A stretch of DNA of 64,000 nt, from contig CACRXP010000010.1 of the NCBI GenBank assembly GCA_902702965.1, positions 272,377-336,376 on the forward strand, read 5' to 3'. The stretch comes from Spirometra erinaceieuropaei. Its lineage: Eukaryota; Platyhelminthes; Cestoda; Diphyllobothriidea; Diphyllobothriidae. Below the pieces are notes generated by a model that saw only the letters and a list, made by a program, of their open reading frames with translations, did not search any database and had not been told where the DNA came from. Below are positions 12,076-23,636 of the stretch, one piece after another. The translations under genes were made by a program, and so were the position numbers. The first letter of the stretch is position 1, and each line of letters opens with the position of its first letter.

Positions 12076-13019
12076 TGGGAAGAACCCAGTTATCCTGTCA
12101 ACTGGAAACCCTCCAAACTCCGATTATTAGCGTGACGTGATAGATTCAAGCTCGTGAGATTTGTTTTATGGGGTATAATACGCTGTTGTTGTGGAAGGAT
12201 GGATTTCTAAGTGTAAGCTTCGCTCTCGCTTCCCTCTCTCAGGCACCACTCCACGGTCCGGGCCTGGTAACCGACGATTAATGGCATTCGGGCACAGTGG
12301 CTGACGAGGCGTAAAAGCCTACGTCTATGGCTTCCCACCACACGCCTGTACGGCAGCAGTTACTGACTCGAGCGGACTCAGCAAAGTCCACTGAAGGTGA
12401 ACTATGGACCAGATTGACCGCCATTCTAGTCCAACAAGTCTGCATTGCAGTCCGTTGTGAGGACCAACAGCCAAAAAAGGAAGACTTCAATAACTCTTTT
12501 GACATACTTGTCTCCACCAGTCGACGTTGCTACGGCCCCAGGCTAGAGAGACCCTCGGCTTGAACTGGAGCTCTTTGGTCTCCTAACTTGAGTAATATCG
12601 TCCGTGCGCGAGCCCCACGTTAACATCCAGTTGGCAGCGACAATCATTATGCAAGGTCACGTATGGCTGCTGTCTCCCGATCTCCATGGCAAAACAGGGT
12701 TATCTGTATTCCGGCCTACAGTCAGGTTAGATTGGCGAACGTTATTTCGATGGGGCTTCCAATTATGATCCTGAGGTTCCACTGACTCCCACAGAAACTA
12801 GAATCATAGTTCATGCTGTCGTTGAACATGCGTCATACGACACCCACACTGCAGATAGCCAGAGGGAACTCCAAATGGGCTCATCGGTCTCCGGTTTAGT
12901 GAGCATGTGAGACCCGTTATCTCTGCGAGCAGTTTATAAAAAATAACTATCCGAAGTCATTCATAAGTAATTGCCTACGCGGTCGCCTCCAGAGGCTTAA
13001 AACATCAAAACCACCAACG

Positions 13020-13515
13020 ATATGGCATTCTCTGCCATACATCAAGGACGTTTCAGAAGCAACCGAGCGCATTGCTGCGGAGTTAGGTGTTGGAATTGCA
13101 CATCGCTCCAAAGGCACCATGCGCAGTGGGGACATTAAAACTAAAGACCGGTTAAAGCCTGAGGAGCCATCTGGAGTAGTGTATCGCATCCCGTGCAAAA
13201 ACTGTCCTCGTAACTGAGCAGGCCAGACTGGACACATGCTCGGACTGGGCATACACGAACATAAGCTGGCTGTGCGATGGGGCAACGCGCTATCACAAGT
13301 AGCCGACTACCTCTACAAAACGGATAATGAACTTAATTTCGTAACCACCAAAATATTCGTTCACGCCGGCAACAAAACAGATCGAGAACTGATTTAAGTC
13401 TGGACCTCGGATTAGAACTTCGTCAATCGATTTATCGGCTTGGCGCCGGCGTACAGAGCCCTACGCAGTCACCTCCAGTCTTGCGTCGTTGGCCGATGAT
13501 TGGCTTGCACGTCCT
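13020..13515 (+). pseudogene. Penelope-like element fragment: RT end plus GIY-YIG region, copy 1
   Basis: The plus frame reads SEATERIAAELGVGIAHRS, then GVVYRIPCKNCPRN, a stop in place of the tyrosine of YIG, then AGQTGHMLGLGIHEHKLAV. This is the VYxIxCxxC...YxGxTGxxLxxRxxEHK pattern of GIY-YIG domains in Penelope-like elements. The CxxC just after the first aromatic block is typical of these. A further stop lies near 13395. The 38-base hairpin at 13549 follows at once. It lies inside the intron between exons 9 and 10. Confidence 0.7.
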
Positions 13516-13548
13516 ATAGCTGTCGCTTGTTCTGTTGCTGCTACCATA

Positions 13549-13586
13549 TCTGACGATGGACTCCTGCATGAGTTCGAAAGCTCAGA
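13549..13586 (+). promoter_or_regulatory. 38-base two-stem hairpin with hammerhead-like boxes, copy 1
   Basis: The layout is 7+2+6+6+6+4+7: TCTGACG, AT, GGACTC, loop CTGCAT, GAGTTC, GAAA, GCTCAGA. The inner stem pairs 6 of 6 with one G-T, and the outer stem pairs 5 of 7. CTGACGA and GAAA correspond to the two conserved core boxes of hammerhead ribozymes. It lies just downstream of the Penelope-like fragment at 13020. Confidence 0.65.
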
Positions 13587-13997
13587 ACAATAAACAAAGT
13601 GGTCCGGTGCTTGACTCCTCTTCTTCTTCACTTATGCATACACCTGGAATTCGGACTTTCGCCTAAACTCGAGCCAAATCCGTTTTGGAGATAGCTAAAC
13701 ACACAGAACCAGTCCTTCATTGAGATAGTATTCAAAATGGCCACGTCTCATGGCCATGATAAAGTGAAAACTAAACTATAAATCGGGTTTCATGCTACGT
13801 CATGGAGCAAAGACTTTCCAGTGTTCGGGCGGCGTGGATGTCGCACACAGCTAAAACGTCCTGACGGTGGTCAACAAGTTGGCAATCGGTTAAAAGTAGT
13901 TTCTGTTCGGATAGGATTTCCTTTCAAAATACAGTGCTGTTGACTTTTATTCGCGAGGGCTACGCATTACCATTACGAGCTTAACCAAATGACGTAC

Positions 13998-14196
13998 GTT
14001 TAACTTTGCGTTCTCATCAGCCGACACCTTTCTCAACTCAGTAATTGTCTTGTTCTTTTCGACGAGCTCCTGCTGAAGACTTTCCCGGGCCTTGTTGGCT
14101 CGCTCACTGATAGTTCGGGCTTCCTGAGTGGCCACTTCGGCCCGCTGGATGGCGGCAGCTAGCTCAGAATGCATTTTGGACTTCTCCTCCTTGAAT
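13998..14196 (-). CDS. Coiled-coil gene, exon 9
   Basis: The acceptor TTCTTTTGCAG and donor AAC|GTACGTCA enclose 199 bases: one base finishing an arginine codon, then 66 codons starting FKEEKSKMHSELAAAIQ and ending SADENAKLN. It is one of the clearest coiled-coil stretches, with alanine, glutamate, arginine and leucine dominant and no proline. The match of phase 2 with exon 8 is strong support for the model. Confidence 0.85.
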
Positions 14197-14199
14197 CTG

Positions 14200-15387
14200 C
14201 AAAAGAACCCAAACTTTCATATGGTTGAGGTTGCATGGCCATCAGCAAACAAGTTGGGCAAATTCTTTACCCAGCTTATGCATCACTGCAGCAGAACCAG
14301 TCTCAGGAAACTGTTTAAGGAGTTGCGTACAATTTTTTACATCCCATTACTTGTAGCGGCCTGTAAGATGAAAGACGTTGATATTTCTATGCTGCCCATT
14401 CCCTCCCCTATGCCGTTTTTCAGACTACTGTACATAAGTTAGCTATTTTAAGATTGATTGAGTCGATCCTTTATATTTTGACGGCCTATTAACCCCTTAC
14501 GATTTTGATCCAAGGAGAGATTTGGCCTCTTGTAATTCGATAACCGCCCAGCAGTAAAGCATTCTGGACTACTGAGTGAAGTCGCGCGCGTTGCCCGACA
14601 ATCAAGCCAGTTAATCAAAACCTCCACCTATCCCGCAAACAGTCGATCTTCTTAAAAACTACACGCTTGACATCGTAATGAATGAGAGATGAGCACAGGG
14701 TCTGGTTTTTTTCTCTCTAAGACTGCTTGTTGGCGATAATGGGTCAGAAACATTCGTTCTGATCAATATGCGTCCATTTTTATTTAAGACGGTTAATTAC
14801 GGCCGCTAAAGTGCAGAAAGGTCATCTAGAAATCATGAAATAGGAGCGAGGGGTATTTCCGATGCGGCCGTCAGTCAGCTATACGCCATCCGCAGACCTG
14901 TCAATCCCAGGGTTTATGCCAAACAACCATACGTTAGTGTAGACTAAGGCCTCATCACTGATTCACTAGCTCCTAATTTGTCAGCTGCACCTGTGGAAAT
15001 TCAAAATCCCACTACAGCGACACTTCTCAATTTGTTCTGCTTGCAGGACTGAGTACGGACGGCCTATTTTGACTTGTACCTCTAGCATGAAGTAATCTCA
15101 GTTCTTGGCGTGACGGCAAGCGGTCAGCGAGCCGGTCGACAAACCAACGGAGATTGAAACGGCTATTTCCAGCCCAGTCCCCATTATCAGCCATAATCAA
15201 CAGCTGATTCTTAAATATGTTTGCTTAGCACCATCGCAGAGTTTTTTTGACGTCACTGAATGCTTCATACTGCAAAACCTGAGCATTTTTATGTCTGTAG
15301 CTGTCAGAGCCTCAAATGGCAGAAGTGGTGCTTTGCAAAGCAAAAGAAGAGTTCAACAAGGGGATTGTAGGTAATTTCTTAAATCAC
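14200..15387. other. Intron 8 of the coiled-coil gene
   Basis: No further exon or recognisable repeat was seen between exons 8 and 9. Confidence 0.45.
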
Positions 15388-15509
15388 CTCTTATCGAAGT
15401 CGGACGCCATTTTCGATTTGTCTGACAAGATTTCCTCCTTGATGTTTTTTATAACTTCAGCTGACTGCTGGTATTTTGCCGTTTTGGAGGCCAGGTTAGA
15501 TCTCAAGGT
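15388..15509 (-). CDS. Coiled-coil gene, exon 8
   Basis: The acceptor is CCATTTCTAG and the donor is AG|GTGATTT. The 122 bases start in phase 0 and end in phase 2, encoding TLRSNLASKTAKYQQ to KMASDFDK. The split arginine codon is completed by the first base of exon 9. The sequence is helical and lysine-rich. Confidence 0.8.
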
Positions 15510-15639
15510 CTAGAAATGGAAAAATGAACAGTTTTCTTCAGTTTCTTAACTGAATATATACATGCAGCCACAGTGAAGGCTTCGAGCAAACTGATTTCTC
15601 TTCACTATGATCGACCGCAAAGCATATTGCAATGAGGTT

Positions 15640-15796
15640 AGGATGCTAATTGTTCATTTTGGGTGCATTACGCTTAATTTGGGGGGGGGGGGTCATTGTT
15701 AGAGTAGGGTTAAGGTTAGTGTTTCGCTTAGGGTTAGCGTTAGGGTTAGAACACGGGAATGGGCATCTCCCAGAATCTACTGCAAAATCACCCGCC
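15640..15796 (+). repeat. TTAGGG-like tract with a conserved downstream flank, copy 2
   Basis: A run of G bases near 15680 is followed by units such as AGGGTTAAGG and TTAGGGTTAGCGTTAGGG. After that comes the same flank as at 4558-4600 (CACGGGAATGGGCATCTCCC, then CAGAATCTACTGCAAAATCA). It lies upstream of exon 8, in the intron between exons 7 and 8. Confidence 0.65.
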
Positions 15797-16362
15797 ACAC
15801 AAGGAGGTACCTATTCCCCTTTCCTTTCGAAGTCTTTCAAATTGGTCATTACAAAATTCACTGGTTGGGGTTGTGTTACGAAGAACTTAGTCGGGGATAC
15901 CTAAGGAGGATTGTCCATTCCAGCGTTACCGACTCAGGTTAGATTTCGGTAAATCAGTTGCTGACGACCTCTAAATGCCCAAAACTGCAAGCGTCTACAA
16001 AGGTCTACAGAAATCTTTTCCCGTTAAGCTGCGATGACCAAGTTACGGTTTCAGCCTACTTTTCACGGTCAGTTGAAGAGTGCTAGACTTATGTATATAT
16101 TTTTGCATCTCCGTTGTTCATGTTACTTGTCTTTTTAGCTACCTTTCCGTACACAGCCAGGACGCGGATGGAAAAGCAATAATCTCTTTTTGGAAGAAAA
16201 TGCTATATGATTGAATCAGTATGAGAATGTTAAATGTGGAGAGTCTACTTTGTACGGCAGCTGTCCAAGGTTTTAGGCCTTAAGAAATCATTTAGAAGGG
16301 GTTTGCAACTACGTTTGTTTCTCTCTCAAACTTTCTTTCAGCCTGTAGGCGAAGACATCTAC

Positions 16363-16430
16363 TGACTCCAGCTTGGCCGGCAGTTCTGTACGTCGCCGTC
16401 CAAAAGACTCTTGACTTCCTCAAGCGTCGC
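16363..16430 (-). CDS. Coiled-coil gene, exon 7, apparently missing one base
   Basis: The acceptor TTTGTATTTCCAG starts a phase-0 frame ATLEEVKSLLDG. Immediately after it the helix-like reading continues in another frame (RRTELPAKLES) up to a donor at GTAGATG. Adding one base near 16391 makes the exon 69 bases and exactly in phase with exon 8. Without it the frame meets TAG. An alternative with no sequence error is a 39-base micro-exon ending at GAC|GTACAG (16392). An assembly error, a real mutation or the micro-exon are all possible. Confidence 0.5.
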
Positions 16431-16604
16431 CTGGAAATACAAACTGACCTTTTATAGGCTGGGAAAGAAAATATGTCTTTGGGGAAGATAAGTGAAGAGG
16501 AGGCGAAATTAAACCGAGAAGGAGAATTAAGCAGAAAAAGCAGGCTAGCGACTTACTCGAATAGCAGAATAGAGACAAAAGATTATTGACGGCAACGCAT
16601 GAAC

Positions 16605-16736
16605 CCCCCGGTGGCCAGTTGTAAAAAGGCTGTTAAACGCCATTTCGTCCACATCCTTAAGAATATGCTTTCCAAGCTCAAGGGCTTCCACAGCCGCCCC
16701 ATAGAATTCCTCGTACTGCTTCCTGGCTCTGTCCTC
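16605..16736 (-). CDS. Coiled-coil gene, exon 6
   Basis: The acceptor TTTAATGCCAG opens a phase-0 frame starting EDRARKQYEEFYGAAVEALE and continuing as a helix. The 3' boundary is uncertain. GGG|GTTCATG ends the exon at 16605 (44 codons), and GAT|GTGGACG ends it at 16653 (28 codons). Both keep phase 0, which exon 7 needs, and neither donor is strong. Confidence 0.6.
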
Positions 16737-16873
16737 CTGGCATTAAAGGCAAACAATGGTAAAGGTCAGTTGTGTGATCAAGTGTGCTTTTGGTGGATAG
16801 AACAGACTGTGGTGCGGTGCGTTGCACACTCACAGGAGTGAAACGAGAGAAACGAAAGCAGCAGCTCTGTTAC

Positions 16874-17020
16874 CTGCAGGGCTTCTGCGCGTGGCGACTG
16901 GTCGGGTCGCGCCTTTTGAGGAGGGTCGTGTTCCCTTTGTGTTGGGACCTCGTTTTTCTCCGACTTTTGAAGAGCCTGCTCAAGGGCCTGGAGTTTTTGC
17001 ACAATTGTGGATGTCCTATC
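16874..17020 (-). CDS. Coiled-coil gene, exon 5
   Basis: The acceptor is CATTTTTGTAG and the donor is CAG|GTAACAG. The 49 codons are phase 0 to 0. The first 20 residues (DRTSTIVQKLQALEQALQKS) form a heptad-like helix. The remainder (about NEVPTQREHDPPQKARPDQS) is proline-rich and hydrophilic, probably a flexible break between two coiled-coil blocks. Confidence 0.75.
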
Positions 17021-17614
17021 CTACAAAAATGAAAAGCCTGTGTGTAAAAAATCCTCAGACGTTAAGAGACTTGAACCACGGTCTTATTATTCTCACACCT
17101 TCGCATAAGCGTGATACGGTTTCAAGATAACTCCAGCTGTCACCCACAAAGGTATCCAAAACTGAAAGCGGAATTCCAGATTCAATGCGTTAGTAAGTCA
17201 AGAATAATAAAACATTACGTCCTTTTAACTGGGAAAAACGCGTTGAATTCAAAGCACTGAGTACTAAAGCATTAGGCAATAAATATGACCGCAGATTTTC
17301 CAGTTGAAACCAAGCGTAAGCCTGACGACTTCAGCATTAGACGAGATCCTGTCAAATAGTTGCTACCCTGCGACACGTTTTAGGTGGTATTCACGACAAT
17401 TGAATGTCAAAAAGGACTTGTCTGTTGAATTAGCAATCACAGCCTCGACATCTCCTTTTGAGTTCAAGAAGTCTACCCAATAACAGGACATCTTTACTGA
17501 GGCGCATTTCCATGGCACAAAACGCAAGTGGTAAAGTATCACTTTGTTTGTTTAGCATTCCCATGAAGGGGAAACTAGAGGATTCGACCGGTTGTTGAAA
17601 TATACAGTACGTGT
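17021..17614. other. Part of intron 4, nothing assigned
   Basis: A possible short exon on the minus strand at about 17105-17155 (LDTFVGDSWSYLETVSRLCE) has decent splice sites but the wrong phase for its neighbours, so it was not included. Confidence 0.4.
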
Positions 17615-18478
17615 GCTAACTCATGAAACGCTAACTGAAATTCCGAAAGACGTTTTCGCCTCGAAAAGATTGCCTAAGTAGGGTCTTAAAAATTACTCAT
17701 TATGCAGCATAATTCTATGATAATTCAGTTACCTCGTGATGCTGGCTTTCAAACAAACATCTTTCCGGCCGCATACAAAACCCACACCCCGTGAAAAATC
17801 ACTACTCAACTAGCATACATTTTTCTCCCTGATTTTCGATGCCCTCACAAATGCAATTGTATTTCATGGAAACATGCATAAAAATATTCATTCTTTTACT
17901 CATTCAGTAGAACATTTTATACTCGAAGGAGGGGCATTATTCGGTTTCAAAAAGTTTCTATTTGTGAGGTTTTTTAGTACCGTGAAATGTCCGTTCATAA
18001 CACATCATGTCTCTGCATTCACCAGTGTTGCTTTAGAGTTTACAACGCATGGTGTGTAATTTGTAAACCCTTAATGCGAGTGCAACGGCAGGTCAGGTTC
18101 AAAATTATTCGGGGATTGAAAAAGTTTTCGAAAACCTAATTATGCACTTTTTTCGAGTATAAAATTGGAAATAGAAGTAAGGTCCTACCTAATAAGAAAA
18201 AAACGAATATTTTTATGCCTGTTTTCCAGGAAATATAATTGAATTTTTAGAGTCAACGAAAATTAATGAGAAAACTTCATGCTACTTGGGTAGTCATTTT
18301 GTACAGGGTATGGTTTTGCATGCGGCCGGGAAGATGTTCGTTCGAAAGCAAACATCTCGAAATAACTGAATTATTGTAAAATTATGCTGCATGATGATTA
18401 ATTTTAATACCCTACTTAGGTTATTTTTTGAAGCGAAAACGCATTTCAGAATTTCGGTTAATAACATCTGCACTTAAC
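17615..18478. mobile_element. Foldback (MITE-like) element with arms over 300 bases, copy 1
   Basis: The left arm starts GCTAACTCATGAAACG and continues GAAATTCCGAAAGACG, then GCAGCATAATTCTATGATAA, then CCGGCCGCATACAAAA. The right arm, read in reverse complement, repeats each block in order, for example GCAGCATAATTTTACAATAA and CCGGCCGCATGCAAAA. The arms run to about 17960 and from about 18150. Only about 200 bases lie between, with no transposase. It is a non-autonomous DNA-transposon derivative inside intron 4. The target duplication was not identified. Confidence 0.75.
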
Positions 18479-19880
18479 CCCATTTCTGTGTGAAAGCAAC
18501 CGGAACTGTGCCTTTTTGCATTAAATGATAGGTATTGTTGCTCTAGCGTGGACTGACACAGACAAACTGCACGTTCTCAAGTAGGGGAACATACAATCCA
18601 GTAGTCATTCTCACTGATGCAAACGGACGAACTGTCTGAAGCAGCCGCCATCCAAATAGGTCATCCTGTTATGTCTGGGCAAGTCCTCCACCACGAAATG
18701 GATGTGAAAAATCAAATCACGTTATAGGGATCTCCGAAAACAAATTACGTCATTGTAACTGTATAGGCCTAATTTCTCAATGGCATCAGCGCGTTTATGT
18801 TGTTTTCATATGAAGTTAGTAATACCATTGTGATTTGGTGCATTGCTCTCTCTCTCTTACTCACTGGGCTCAGCGAGACTTAGAACCGTATCGTCACAGG
18901 TATCTGGACATGCTCTCTCCAAGATGCCAACGGCAGTCTTAGATGAGTTCATTAAGTAAATCTTCCTATAAATATAAGCACGCCGACCTTTCCGTCGAGC
19001 TAGCAGATATTTGGGTGTTGAGATGCCTGCAATGTAAGGGCTCTGTGGTCTTACGATTGACCTGCCGCGTTGTCGGTTCTTCAAGACTTCTATGTAGCCA
19101 TACAACGACAAGCGCTATCACTTTCATAAGGAAATTGTCTTAATGCTGTTAGACGCGCATGGCCTGCTACACCTTCTGAAGAAGAAACAGTTAGGGCGAA
19201 AGCACTTACAAACGTTACTTAAGACTTCATATGGTCAGCCGCTATGGTTTCTTAAAACAAACTTATGAGTGGGTTTTTTGACCCCAACGCTAGACATGAT
19301 TAAGCTAAGCGGGCAGATCGGCCGTTCTTTTTGCCGTACTCAGCCTCACTTTCACACATCGAGATTTAATGGGACAAAATATAGAGCTCTGTCTATGACC
19401 CGCATAGCAATGCATCCAGTCGGGCAAAAACGAAGGATGTACTTACTTTAGTTAGACAACTTAAGTCTTCACTTTTTAAAACGACGGCAAAAACAGTCAA
19501 CTAAAAAGATGTCCACCTTCTTTGGAAAACGGTTTGCGAGCAATCTATGCATGAAGGTACTCCAAAGCTCTTGAAAGACGGCTGATAAGCCAGCAACCAT
19601 CAACGCTTTTGTATGGAGATAAATTCCGAAACTAGGAGAATAATTGTCTAATTTTGACAGTTTCTTTGTATTTGGGCCTTAGTCCTGAAGTATAATGTTT
19701 CAGACCCTCCTGAGAATACTCTTGCAAAAACCACCGGTGGGTTATGAAGATAGAGTAAGGGAACCCTCGTTAAACGAGCTAGATAAAAAGTGGTTTCTTG
19801 GGTTTTTCATTATTTTTTGTCCAAGTGTATGACGGAGGTTTAAGTCAACCCATGTTGAGAATATTCAGGAACCCACTCAC
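18479..19880. other. Intron 4 remainder, nothing assigned
   Basis: There are short open frames without known motifs and a CT-rich microsatellite-like stretch near 18847-18860. Confidence 0.45.
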
Positions 19881-19982
19881 CTCAGCCTTCCTATCGACTT
19901 CTGCCAAGTGACCCTCCAATTCTGCCAAATAGTCCTGTTTTCGGTCGTTTCGACAGCAGAACTTTTCAGGAAATTCCGGGGG
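19881..19982 (-). CDS. Coiled-coil gene, exon 4 (two possible acceptors)
   Basis: The donor GAG|GTGAGTGG is near perfect. The acceptor compatible in phase with exon 3 is GTCGTTCAG at 19983-19984, giving 34 codons from PPEFPEKF to LAEVDRKAE. The frame stays open upstream to another good acceptor (CATTTTCAAG), which would start the exon at 20043 in phase 2, suited to the alternative first exon at 24767. A third acceptor (CCTGAAAAG) is also in phase 0. The helical part is the last 24 residues. Confidence 0.7.
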
Positions 19983-20043
19983 CTGAACGACAGCTTTAAG
20001 TGATTGCTCTCCCATGCCTCCCACGTTGGTTGGTTTCGCATTT

Positions 20044-21539
20044 CTTGAAAATGGCGTAAATAATTTAGAACTAATCAAAGACATAGTGGCAACACTAATT
20101 GAATATAACTTCCTGTTCAATGTACCCTAATGGAGACGCAATCGGCTGTCAGTACTTCAAGTATGTATATGCTTAAGTCGGGAAGACTGAAGAAACCACC
20201 TTTAAGAACGGTGATTTTCGGAACAAGTCAATTTTAGCATATGGTTTAACACAGAATGTTATCAATTGTAAAATGTAAGTCTTGGCAAACTAGGAAATAT
20301 GTCCGAATATGTGGAATTCGTTCACAGACTACCTCTTCCGATTGCATAGGCTTCTCATTTCAGGAGGACGCAAATGACCTCTTAACAGTCAATTAAAATT
20401 AAAGGCTCGCTATTATCACTCCATAGTTTCCAGGGTAGAAACAGAGCATATACTCCCACCGGCGACTAGTATCTAGCATTATTCTTGAAAAATCGAACAA
20501 TAATTGTAATCTGCTTCCTTTGATGTAGTCTACTGATTTGATTTAGTCTACTTTCGCCTCCTCGAATAGTTGAAAATTTTTTAAGAAGCCTAAAAGTACT
20601 CCAAGTACTTGTGTACAATACATAAAACCCGACTTTCACCCGAAAATGCTCTAGCTGAGACAGCCACAAATGAAAGTGGCAGCCTGAGGGAGGCTAAGAC
20701 GATAAGGGTCCACTAAACTATAGCAATTACATGAATCAAGGTTTGAGGTTCTACAGCATATTTTTGAAGTTAACAAAAAACGTGCAAATATAAAGCATCT
20801 AAAATGGTACATCACGTCCTTAACAAACAAAGGAATGTTTGTGTAATTGCGCATTCGTTAATTTACCTGGTATCAGGCCTTTCTAAAAATACTTCTAGAG
20901 AATCGTCATTGGGTCGGTTTGAGGGGTGCACACACTCATCTCCGTAATGTTGCGCATTCTTGACAGTCGTGTAGGGCTGCGCACTGAATGTCTAGATACA
21001 TTTCACAGTTTATGATTTGTTCAATATTACAGAAATTAGTGGAAGCAATGAAGTTGAACAGCGCTCAAACACAACTGCCTATAATTTAGAGATTGCATAG
21101 GAAATGTCTGGCTCAATGAGTACTCATTTTCCCTATTCCACTACGTTTTTGCATTGTCCACGCATGTAAGGAAGTTGAGATGCCGGCCAAAATATTTATA
21201 CTTGAAAGATATGCCTACCTCAAATTACCTGGAAACGATTCCTATAAGACGCGCAAATGGATAACTCTTTTTTCTCTCTTAGGAAGCAGCAGGTGTCTCA
21301 TCGACCGAATCAATAGAAGTTGCCTGCATTCCGAACTAAAACCTTGCATTTTCAAGTTTTGGACTGAATACTTTATGTATTATTGTTGGCCTACGAGATT
21401 ATTATGCATTAGCAAGACAGTTGAGTTATTTGTCGCTATGCTTAGCCGAGCCAATTCTTAAAAACAGTATAAGATGAACCAACTTGTTGGGGTTGTTAGA
21501 AGTGGAAATTTCTAACGCATGTATGTCAAAATAACTTAC
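20044..21539. other. Intron 3, nothing assigned
   Basis: AT-rich sequence. No repeat family from this window and no convincing exon were seen. Confidence 0.45.
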
Positions 21540-21722
21540 CCTTTCTTTAGATTTAGTAGCATTAATTAATGATTTAAGCGAACTCTCCAGCTCTAGAATT
21601 TCATTTTCTTTCTCCCAAATTCTTTTTTTCTTCTCAAGTTCCAGAGATTCGGACTTTTTTCTTGCAGCAACAAGCTCCGCTCGGAGAGTGTCAATTACAT
21701 TAATTATGTCCTCTTGCGAGAC
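21540..21722 (-). CDS. Coiled-coil gene, exon 3
   Basis: The acceptor is TTATTATTACAG and the donor is AGG|GTAAGTTAT, close to ideal. The 61 codons are in phase 0 at both ends, from VSQEDIINVIDTLRAEL to INATKSKER. The sequence is strongly helical and charged, with hydrophobic residues at heptad spacing (I, L, L, L, I, L, L, L, I). It contains no methionine, so a search for ATG-started frames misses it. This is the start of the continuous coiled-coil part of the protein. Confidence 0.85.
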
Positions 21723-22666
21723 CTGTAATAATAAGTAAATGAAAACACGTCAATGGATAATTACTCCAATTATATTTTCCTATTAGTCTAAAGCGTTCTG
21801 TTTGGCAACTCTCGACAAAATCCATTAACTTAATTAACTCATACCCATTTTCGACATAGCATTTCAGGTGAATGCTAAAGACCAGGTGGTTTCTGACGAT
21901 AAATACTTTCGCCATTTTGCCAAGTATATCTATGCGACCATAAACTGCAAAAGGGTCACCTACTAGAACGCACCGACCTTATTTCACTTTTCGAAGATTT
22001 GTCATGAAATGTAAAGAAAGACAAAGCACTCAACAACTGATATCAGAGTAGACTACCGAGCCTCCTCGTTTCTTTGCAGCCAATAGAGATAAAAGACGCT
22101 TGTTTATAGACCAGTTGAAATCAAGGTTTTTAATGCCTTACTGTTTATTTTGCAGCTTATCCGTTTATAATAACTCCAGTCAAGTCGAAACTAACTTAGT
22201 TTATTGCAATGATCATCATTTTAAAGGTTTTCTAATCCAAAGACTGTCCCAAATGAGAGACTCGTCAAAAGTTTCACAACCGTTTGCTGTTTCCGAGGAT
22301 GACTGGCTAACATGCCGCATGCGTTTGGCTTCAAACGTTGCACGAAAGTTTATTTGCGCACACGTTTCATCATACATACAGCACAGATACTAATTAAAGC
22401 CCGGTATGATGACCCGTGCAACATGAGTATACTACTGACTGTCCGTTGATAATTTATGATTATCGGGTTGCTAACCTGTAGAAAACAATTATTTATCCCA
22501 GCTACGTATATCAACTTTCAGACTGAGACTAAAAGGCCTTATTCCAAATGAGGTACTCCCCGTTAACTCATGTATTTTGAAGAAGACTAAAGAAGTCAAA
22601 TATTACCTTCTGTCTTCTTACTTATATTTATTTGGTTTGAGGTTCGCTCAAGTGTGTAGTATGTAC

Positions 22667-23636
22667 GCTAACTCATTAAATGTCTACCAAAATTCCGAAA
22701 TGCGTTTTCGTTTCGAAAAGATTAATTACGTTAGGTTGTTAAACTAATCAGTTTGCAGTATGATTCTATAATAGTCCAGTTACCTCAGGATGCTGGCTTT
22801 TGAGCGAAATTCCTTCCGGCTGCATACAAAAATTATGCTCTGTAGATAATGACTACTTAAGTAGCATGCATTCTTCCCATTGATTTTCGATGCCCCTAAA
22901 TGTCCAATTATATTTCAAGGAAAGCATGCACAAAAATATTCATTATTTCGCTCGTTCGGTAGAAAATTACGTCTTCTTTCAAATTTATACTCGAAAGAGG
23001 GACATAATTCGGTTTTCAAAATTTTTTTAACTGTGAGAATTTAAAATACCGTAAAATGGTCTTTCATAAATCATGTATCTGCATTTACCGGTGTGGCTTG
23101 TAAAGTAAACGATATGGATCAAATCCTATGCTAAATGTCATGAACCCGTATATAGTCTTCTCTCAATACTGTAGAGAAATGTGTGGTTTTCCCTACGCGG
23201 AAATTATATGGTTCGTACTTCGGAAACCCTAAATGCAAATGTGACGGCAGAGCGGGTTCAAAATTATTCGGGAATTAGACGTCTTTGAAAACTGGATTAT
23301 ACCCTTCTTTCGAGTATAAAATTAAAAGAAGCCGTAATTTACTACCAAATTTGCGGAATAATGATAAACATTATTCATATTTTTATGAAATATAATTGGA
23401 CATTTAGAAGCATCGAAAATCAATGAAAAAAAATGCATACTTCTTAAGTGGTCATTTTCACAGTGTGTGGTATTTGCATGCAGCCGGACGGAAGTTCGTT
23501 GGAAAGCCGGCATCCTGAAGTAACTGAAATATTATATAATTATGTTGCAGGCTGGCTAGTTTTACAACCCTATTTAATTAATCTTTTCGAAACAAAAATG
23601 CATTTCGGTATTTCGGTCGACATTTCATGAGTTAGC
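22667..23636. mobile_element. Foldback (MITE-like) element, copy 2
   Basis: The left end GCTAACTCATTAAATG mirrors the right end CATTTCATGAGTTAGC, so the outer termini are well preserved here. Internal blocks match copy 1 at 17615 in order, including CATGCACAAAAATATTCATT and TTTATACTCGAAAGAGGG. Length is about 970 bases, with long inverted arms and no coding capacity. It lies in the intron between exons 2 and 3. Confidence 0.75.

Noticed and set aside
12947..13285. 112-codon minus-strand frame
   Set aside because: Antisense of the Penelope-like GIY-YIG region read on the plus strand.
17105..17155. Minus-strand exon candidate (LDTFVGDSWSYLETVSRLCE)
   Set aside because: Its splice sites are acceptable, but its entry phase is 1 while the neighbouring exon ends in phase 0. 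No bridging exon was found.
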